From positions 124,001 to 188,000 of the forward strand of contig JAGMWU010000042.1 in assembly GCA_018697195.1 (NCBI GenBank): a DNA stretch of 64,000 nucleotides, written 5' to 3'. This DNA is from Certhia americana. Taxonomy: Eukaryota > Chordata > Aves > Passeriformes > Certhiidae. The position numbers and the translations under genes were made by a program. This document shows, in pieces, positions 62,781 to 64,000 of this stretch. Each line of letters starts with the position of its first letter. Within the stretch, counting starts at the first letter, position 1. The notes below the pieces were generated by a model. It had not been told where the DNA came from, ran no database searches, and saw only the letters and a program-made list of their open reading frames with translations.

Positions 62781-63031
62781 AGATGGCCCCAAGATCAGTA
62801 CCCATGTGTGTTGAAATGGGAGGGCAGTTTAAGGTACTCCACTTCCAACCACAGCTGCCCAAATTGGACAAAGTTGCTACCACTGAGCCTCTGACCCACG
62901 ATGCTCACAAACCCCTCAGCAAAATGAATCCCTATACTTGCCACAGTGGCATAAACTTTGTGGTACTCATACCCAAACAGCCCGTCCCTTCAACCCCAAA
63001 ATGTTACCTGGCAAAACCCTACAGAGCTTGA
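62781..63031 (+). other. Unrecognised open frame after an acceptor-like tract, doubtful
   Basis: ATTTTTTTCTTCAG precedes ATGGCCCCAAGATCAG at 62783, so the frame starts just after an acceptor-like site. It continues for about 82 codons, rich in Pro, Lys and His, to TGA at 63029-63031. The region has fewer A/T than its flanks. No domain is recognised, and the frame also extends upstream of the acceptor, so chance is not excluded. Confidence 0.15.
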
Positions 63032-64000
63032 AAAAAAGAACAGAAAATGAGACAGGGAGATAGGCAGAATCAGACACCTGGTTAGCAGAGCTGTCTTCAC
63101 CAAGCAGATGTGTAGTCAAGCGACTCAGTATTGAACCGGGTGATGGCACCTGCTGACAATTTCATCATTAGCCATTCTCTCGACAGTTTAATGCGATGAC
63201 ATCTTGATAATGAATGAATCATCCAGGAAAAAAGAGAAAATAAATAATATTAGTTAATGTGAAGGTGGGGGGGAAATAAGGCAAGGCTGCACAAAGGGAA
63301 TCCCAATCAACATCTAGAGCAGAGTAACACAGAGAGAGAGCCTGTTGGCCTGGCACCTGGAAATAGAATGCATGAATACAGAACTACTTGCAAATCAACT
63401 ACTTAGAAACATACTACCTTATAGCATTTCCACATCTAAAACAGGTCTCTGTTTATTGTCAAATTCCTTGAGCCTTACAAAGCTAGTTCTACACTGAGAT
63501 CCTAGCACTATACAGGCTAATTTGATCCCTAGCTCAACAGGATCACATGGGAGAACAACAGAGAAAATTCACCTATTCCTCTTTAAAGAAGACAGCTAAC
63601 GTGCACCAGTGGGATAAAAAAATTCCCAAGCAAACAATAATTTCAAATTTCATCTTGAATTGAATGAAATAAAAGTGATAGTTGCTGTTGAACCAACAGG
63701 AAGAAAGCTATGATTCAGTTTCAAAGTCAAAATGTGTTAAGAGATAAGGATGTCATAATTTAAAAACTTAATATTGTGCCTGCGAATTAGCTGACCAGAA
63801 AAAGCAGAAGCATATCGTCCTCTTCACCCTTTAACTCAGAAAAAGAATTGAAATCACAAAGGAGCTTAGTGCTAAGGGTGAACTGTAAGTCATTTAGCTA
63901 TTCCAAAAAATAATTTCCATGTTCACATGCCAGTTGCAAAGAAAAAAAAATACCCAGTTTCTACCACATTAAAAACACCTTTTCTCTATACTATGATACA

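Larger units (their letters stand above)
60349..64000. other. Gene-free stretch with microsatellite
   Basis: No gene is supported. It holds the TTA repeat at 61029-61072 and an A-rich tract at 62447-62538. A 100-codon plus frame ending at 63031 is described separately. The rest is AT-rich and unique-looking. Confidence 0.65.

Noticed and set aside
1..64000. Bacterial-type operons, CRISPR arrays, tRNA or rRNA genes
   Set aside because: No regularly spaced direct repeats, cloverleaf sequences or rRNA segments were seen. Codon and repeat content indicate vertebrate nuclear DNA.

Overview
The window looks like AT-rich vertebrate nuclear DNA, most likely from a bird and probably a songbird. The argument rests on two repeats. 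One is a CR1 LINE whose 3' end carries the avian direct-repeat terminus and whose reading frame encodes the end of CR1 reverse transcriptase. The other is a long terminal repeat of the avian ERVL-like type that opens with TGTTCTGGGTTTGGCTGGG. No bacterial-style gene organisation, operon, CRISPR array, tRNA or rRNA gene is visible. I found no protein-coding gene that can be asserted with confidence. Almost all open frames are 60-100 codons long, lack recognisable domains and fit chance in AT-rich DNA. The window reads as intergenic or long-intron sequence.

Layout. Positions 1-6,340 are unique-looking AT-rich DNA with homopolymer runs and one doubtful CR1 scrap. At 6,694-6,862 there is a dimeric relic of an old interspersed repeat with a palindromic GCATRTGC-type core; a relative lies in the opposite orientation at 48,931-49,012. 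From 7 to 22 kb the DNA is unique-looking, with a 38-bp-spaced tandem duplication at 12.6 kb and a 27-base poly-T at 18.5 kb that is preceded on the minus strand by AATAAA. At 22.24-22.33 kb the minus strand carries a possible cryptic or decayed exon: a splice-acceptor-like tract, five Gly-X-Y collagen-type steps, a stop and AATAAA. At 23.64-24.05 kb there is a GC-richer segment with a minus-strand poly-A tail and a 12-base match to the 5S rRNA gene box C, possibly a retroposed sequence. From 24 to 36.6 kb the DNA is mostly featureless, with a short tandem duplication at 31.9 kb and a purine-rich stretch at about 34.4-35.3 kb.

At 36,661-36,770 lies the most striking structure: two perfectly complementary 44-base arms around a 22-base loop. 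It sits just upstream of an old, frameshifted CR1 remnant on the plus strand (about 36,960-37,420). A second possible minus-strand exon is at 39.6-39.85 kb. The better-preserved CR1 is at 44,643-45,450 on the minus strand. A 30-bp perfect tandem duplication follows at 45.7 kb. The ERVL-like LTR element occupies 53,805-55,167 with an imperfect 5-bp target duplication and an internal tandem duplication. Two diverged copies of an approximately 110-bp sequence lie at 59.1 and 60.2 kb. A trinucleotide microsatellite is at 61.03 kb.

The elements do not work together as a system. The window is best described as non-coding sequence recording several ages of retrotransposon insertion and local duplication. 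I did not find an undescribed multi-gene system. The best leads are the perfect inverted repeat and the collagen-like exon candidate.
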